Shown here piece after piece: positions 61,605-64,000 of a stretch of 64,000 nt of DNA (the first letter of the stretch is position 1; the number at the start of each line of letters is the position of its first letter). The position numbers were made by a program, and so were the translations under genes. This DNA is from Bradyrhizobium semiaridum (GTDB lineage: Bacteria; Pseudomonadota; Alphaproteobacteria; Rhizobiales; Xanthobacteraceae). Below the pieces are notes generated by a model that was not told the DNA's origin, ran no database searches, and saw only the letters and a list, made by a program, of their open reading frames with translations. The DNA lies in contig NZ_JAGKJJ010000008.1 in assembly GCF_020329505.1 (NCBI RefSeq), forward strand, positions 121,235-185,234, read 5' to 3'.

Positions 61605-64000
61605 ATGGCTACGACCACGGGCACTTCCGGCGCTGACAATCTGGTGGGTGGAAGCGGCGACGACATTCTGTCGGGAGGCGCCGGAGCCGACCGGCTCAAC
61701 GGCGGATCGGGGAATGATACGCTCGATGGCGGCAGTGGTTTTGATACTGTTCTCGGCGGATCAGGATCGGACATTCTGATCTACAAGGCGTACGAAAATC
61801 AGTACGCGCTGAGCGGAATCTTCAGCTACAGCGGTACTCAAAGCCAGACTCTTACGGGCGCAACATACTCCACGAACGGATCCGGCTTCACAGGCTATGA
61901 CTCCTATGACGGCGGCAACGGTTCCGCTGCTGGCGGTTCGAAAGTCGCCGGCACGAGCGACGTCGACACGCTTCAGATCTGGCTCAACGCCGATCAGCTC
62001 AATACTCCGGCGATATTGGACGAAATCAAGTATTTCAGGGACATTTGGGTTCCCGCGCACCTCAATGCGCAGACCGGCCAGGCAGATCAGACTTTCTACA
62101 CGTTCAAGACGCTCAACTTGCAAGCTAGTGCTGTCGAGAAAGTTGTGGTTCTCGACAGTACGGGACGCGTTCCGGTAACGGTCGACATTGTCGATGCGTC
62201 TTTGAGCGATGGCGACAACTCGTCCCTCGTCACCTTTTCGTTCCTCGGAGCGGTCACAGGCTTCTCTGCGAGCGACATAACCGCGTCTCACGGCACGATC
62301 ACGAACTTCACGATGATCGATGCATCGCACTATACGGCAAAGTTCACAGCAGACGATGGCTATGAAGGGCAGGGCACCGTCACGGTAGCGGCCGGCAGCT
62401 ATACGGATTCCTCCGGTAATCTGGGCGCCGCGGGCTCCGACACAGTCGTAATCGATACCAAGAATCCGACGTTGGCGATCAACATTGTCGATCCGTCGCT
62501 GGGCGACGTCGACAACAGCTCGGTCGTGACTTTCACCTTCAGCGAGGCGCCCGGCGCCAGTTTCGGGGAGACGGACATCCACGTTTCGAGCGGCCTGTCG
62601 CTGACCGCAGGTTCGCTGCATGTGCTCGCCGGCAGTGGCGGCATGGTCTACGAGGCGACGGTCACGGCGACCGATGCCTTCACCGGCACTGCGACCGTGT
62701 CGGTCGCGAATGGCGATTTCACCGACGCCGCGGGTAATGCCGGCGTGGGAGGTTCGGACTCCGTCACGATCGACACCGAGAACCCGACGCTGACGGTCAA
62801 CATCGTCGATCCGTCGCTGAGCGACAACGACAACAGCTCTGTCGTGAGCTTCACCTTCAGCGAGGCGCCCGGCGTCAGCTTCAGCGAATCGGACATCCAC
62901 CTGTCCAGCGGCCTGTCGCTGACCGCGGGTTCGCTGCATGTGGTCGCCGGCAGCGGCGGCAAGGTTTACGAGGCGACGGTCATCGCGACCGACGCTTTCA
63001 CCGGCAACGCGACGGTGTCGGTTGCGAACGGCGATTTCGCCGACGCCATGGGCAATGCCGGCATCGGCGGCTCGGATTCCGTCACGATCGACACCGAAAA
63101 CCCGACGCTGACGGTCGAGATCGTCGACGGCGCGCTCAGCGACGGCCACAACAGCTCGGTCGTGACCTTCACGTTCTCCGAAGCGCCTGTCGGCTTCACC
63201 GCCGCCGACATCAGCGCAACGCACGGCACGGTCAGCAACCTTGCGGCCACCGCGGACCCGTTGGTCTTCACCGCGACCTTCACCGCCGACGACGGCTTCA
63301 CCGGCAATGGCTCGGTTTCGGTCACCGCTGGCAGCTACACGGACGCCGCGCTCAATCTTGGCGGCACGGGGACGGATTCCGTCACCATCGACACCCAGAA
63401 TCCGACCGTGGTGGTCGACCTCGACCGCTCGACGTTCGACGACCACAACAACACCGGAACGGTGACCTTCACCTTCTCGGAGGTCCCCAGCGGCTTCGAT
63501 CTGGCCGATGTCTCGGTGACCGGCGGCGGGCTGTCCAACCTGCAGCCGGTGGTGGGCAATCCGCTGCAGTACACGGCGACCTTCACCGCCGACGACAACT
63601 CGACGACGGCGGTCGCGATCTCGGTTGCGGCCGATAAGTTCACCGATCCGGTCGGCAACGACAACCTGGCCTCCAACACCGACACCGCGACGGTCGACAC
63701 CCAGAATCCGACGGTGGTGGTCGACCTCGACCGCTCGACGTTCAACGACCACAACAACACCGGAACGGTGACCTTCACCTTCTCGGAGGTCCCCAGCGGC
63801 TTCGATCTGGCCGATGTCTCGGTGACCGGCGGCGGGCTGTCCAACCTGCAGCCGGTGGTGGGCAATCCGCTGCAGTACACGGCGACCTTCACCGCCGACG
63901 ACAACTCGACGACGGCGGTCGCGATCTCGGTTGCGGCCGATAAGTTCACCGATCCGGTCGGCAACGACAACCTGGCCTCCAACACCGACACCGCGACGGT
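61605..64000 (+). CDS. Large RTX/Ig-like protein, cut by the window end
   Basis: At least 798 residues; the frame is open to 64000. It begins [20 protein letters not shown], so the RTX nonapeptides lie at the N-terminus (residues about 9-58: [20 protein letters not shown]), whereas typical RTX proteins have them at the C-terminus. The next 140 residues (to [12 protein letters not shown]) are unique, then Ig-like repeats of about 100 residues ([35 protein letters not shown]), each resembling bacterial Ig-like (Big) domains. The last two units (63391 on) are nearly identical. It lies downstream of PrtD/PrtE and is a likely cargo. ATG 61605 has GGAG nine bases upstream. Confidence 0.85.
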   Translation, partial: MATTTGTSGADNLVGGSGDDILSGGAGADRLNGGSGNDTLDGGSGFDTVLGGSGSDILIYKAYENQYALSGIFSYSGTQSQTLTGATYSTNGSGFTGYDSYDGGNGSAAGGSKVAGTSDVDTLQIWLNADQLNTPAILDEIKYFRDIWVPAHLNAQTGQADQTFYTFKTLNLQASAVEKVVVLDSTGRVPVTVDIVDASLSDGDNSSLVTFSFLGAVTGFSASDITASHGTITNFTMIDASHYTAKFTADDGYEGQGTVTVAAGSYTDSSGNLGAAGSDTVVIDTKNPTLAINIVDPSLGDVDNSSVVTFTFSEAPGASFGETDIHVSSGLSLTAGSLHVLAGSGGMVYEATVTATDAFTGTATVSVANGDFTDAAGNAGVGGSDSVTIDTENPTLTVNIVDPSLSDNDNSSVVSFTFSEAPGVSFSESDIHLSSGLSLTAGSLHVVAGSGGKVYEATVIATDAFTGNATVSVANGDFADAMGNAGIGGSDSVTIDTENPTLTVEIVDGALSDGHNSSVVTFTFSEAPVGFTAADISATHGTVSNLAATADPLVFTATFTADDGFTGNGSVSVTAGSYTDAALNLGGTGTDSVTIDTQNPTVVVDLDRSTFDDHNNTGTVTFTFSEVPSGFDLADVSVTGGGLSNLQPVVGNPLQYTATFTADDNSTTAVAISVAADKFTDPVGNDNLASNTDTATVDTQNPTVVVDLDRSTFNDHNNTGTVTFTFSEVPSGFDLADVSVTGGGLSNLQPVVGNPLQYTATFTADDNSTTAVAISVAADKFTDPVGNDNLASNTDTAT
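63391..64000 (+). repeat. Nearly identical 306-nt tandem repeats, cut by the window end
   Basis: The unit ACACCCAGAATCCGACNGTG starts at 63391 and again at 63697 (306 nt, 102 residues). The second copy differs from the first at only a few bases (for example GACGACCAC versus AACGACCAC) and continues to the window end, so more copies are likely beyond it. Confidence 0.85.

Noticed and set aside
61761..63752. 663-codon minus-strand frame opposite the RTX/Ig-like protein
   Set aside because: It mirrors the repeats in the plus-strand gene, whose Ig-like modules and RTX block are convincing.

Overview
The window looks like chromosome from a GC-rich alphaproteobacterium of the Rhizobiales, most likely Bradyrhizobium or a close relative. 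This rests on gene content and protein style: a Caulobacter-type Tad/Cpa pilus locus, TTAA-N7-TTAA (CtrA-type) boxes, a DUF5801/T1SS-143-type giant RTX protein and a LapG-type protease. It is an inference without database support.

Positions 1-9700 are ordinary chromosome: gatB, a 30-residue Lys-rich protein, a Sel1-like protein, an MFS transporter coupled to a hotdog thioesterase and divergent from a LysR regulator with two matching operator-like sites, a decayed AraC fragment, and several small secreted proteins including a tandem DUF3617-like pair.

From about 9.8 kb to the right edge nearly everything concerns the cell surface. Positions 9862-28423 hold a giant RTX protein (3667 aa, with twelve 198-aa repeats of exactly 594 nt each) convergent with a LapG-like protease, a HlyD adaptor, a LapB-like exporter ATPase and a TolC-like outer-membrane channel. 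Positions 28526-36455 hold a GT87-type membrane glycosyltransferase, a NYN-domain protein, a 1005-aa modular surface protein, a lipoprotein and another polytopic membrane protein. Positions 36643-50851 are a Tad pilus locus: three Flp pilins, with a second GT87 gene between the first two, then cpaA, cpaB, cpaE, cpaF, tadB, tadC, two TadE-like genes, a TadG-like gene, cpaC, a small lipoprotein and a TPR lipoprotein. Positions 52222-64000 hold a 1830-aa SdrD-like protein (nine repeats of exactly 321 nt), a PrtD/PrtE-type exporter pair, and the start of another large RTX/Ig-like protein cut by the window end.

The working picture is a surface-attachment island: two type I exporters, four large repetitive proteins, one tight-adherence pilus and three polyprenol-sugar-type membrane enzymes. 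CtrA-like boxes precede the giant protein and two pilin genes, and those two pilins also carry -24/-12 (sigma-54-type) elements. This suggests that adhesin and pilus expression are tied to the cell cycle. The most novel item is a modular protein family (31238-34255 and 52222-57714) whose members share head and tail domains but have unrelated repeat cores.
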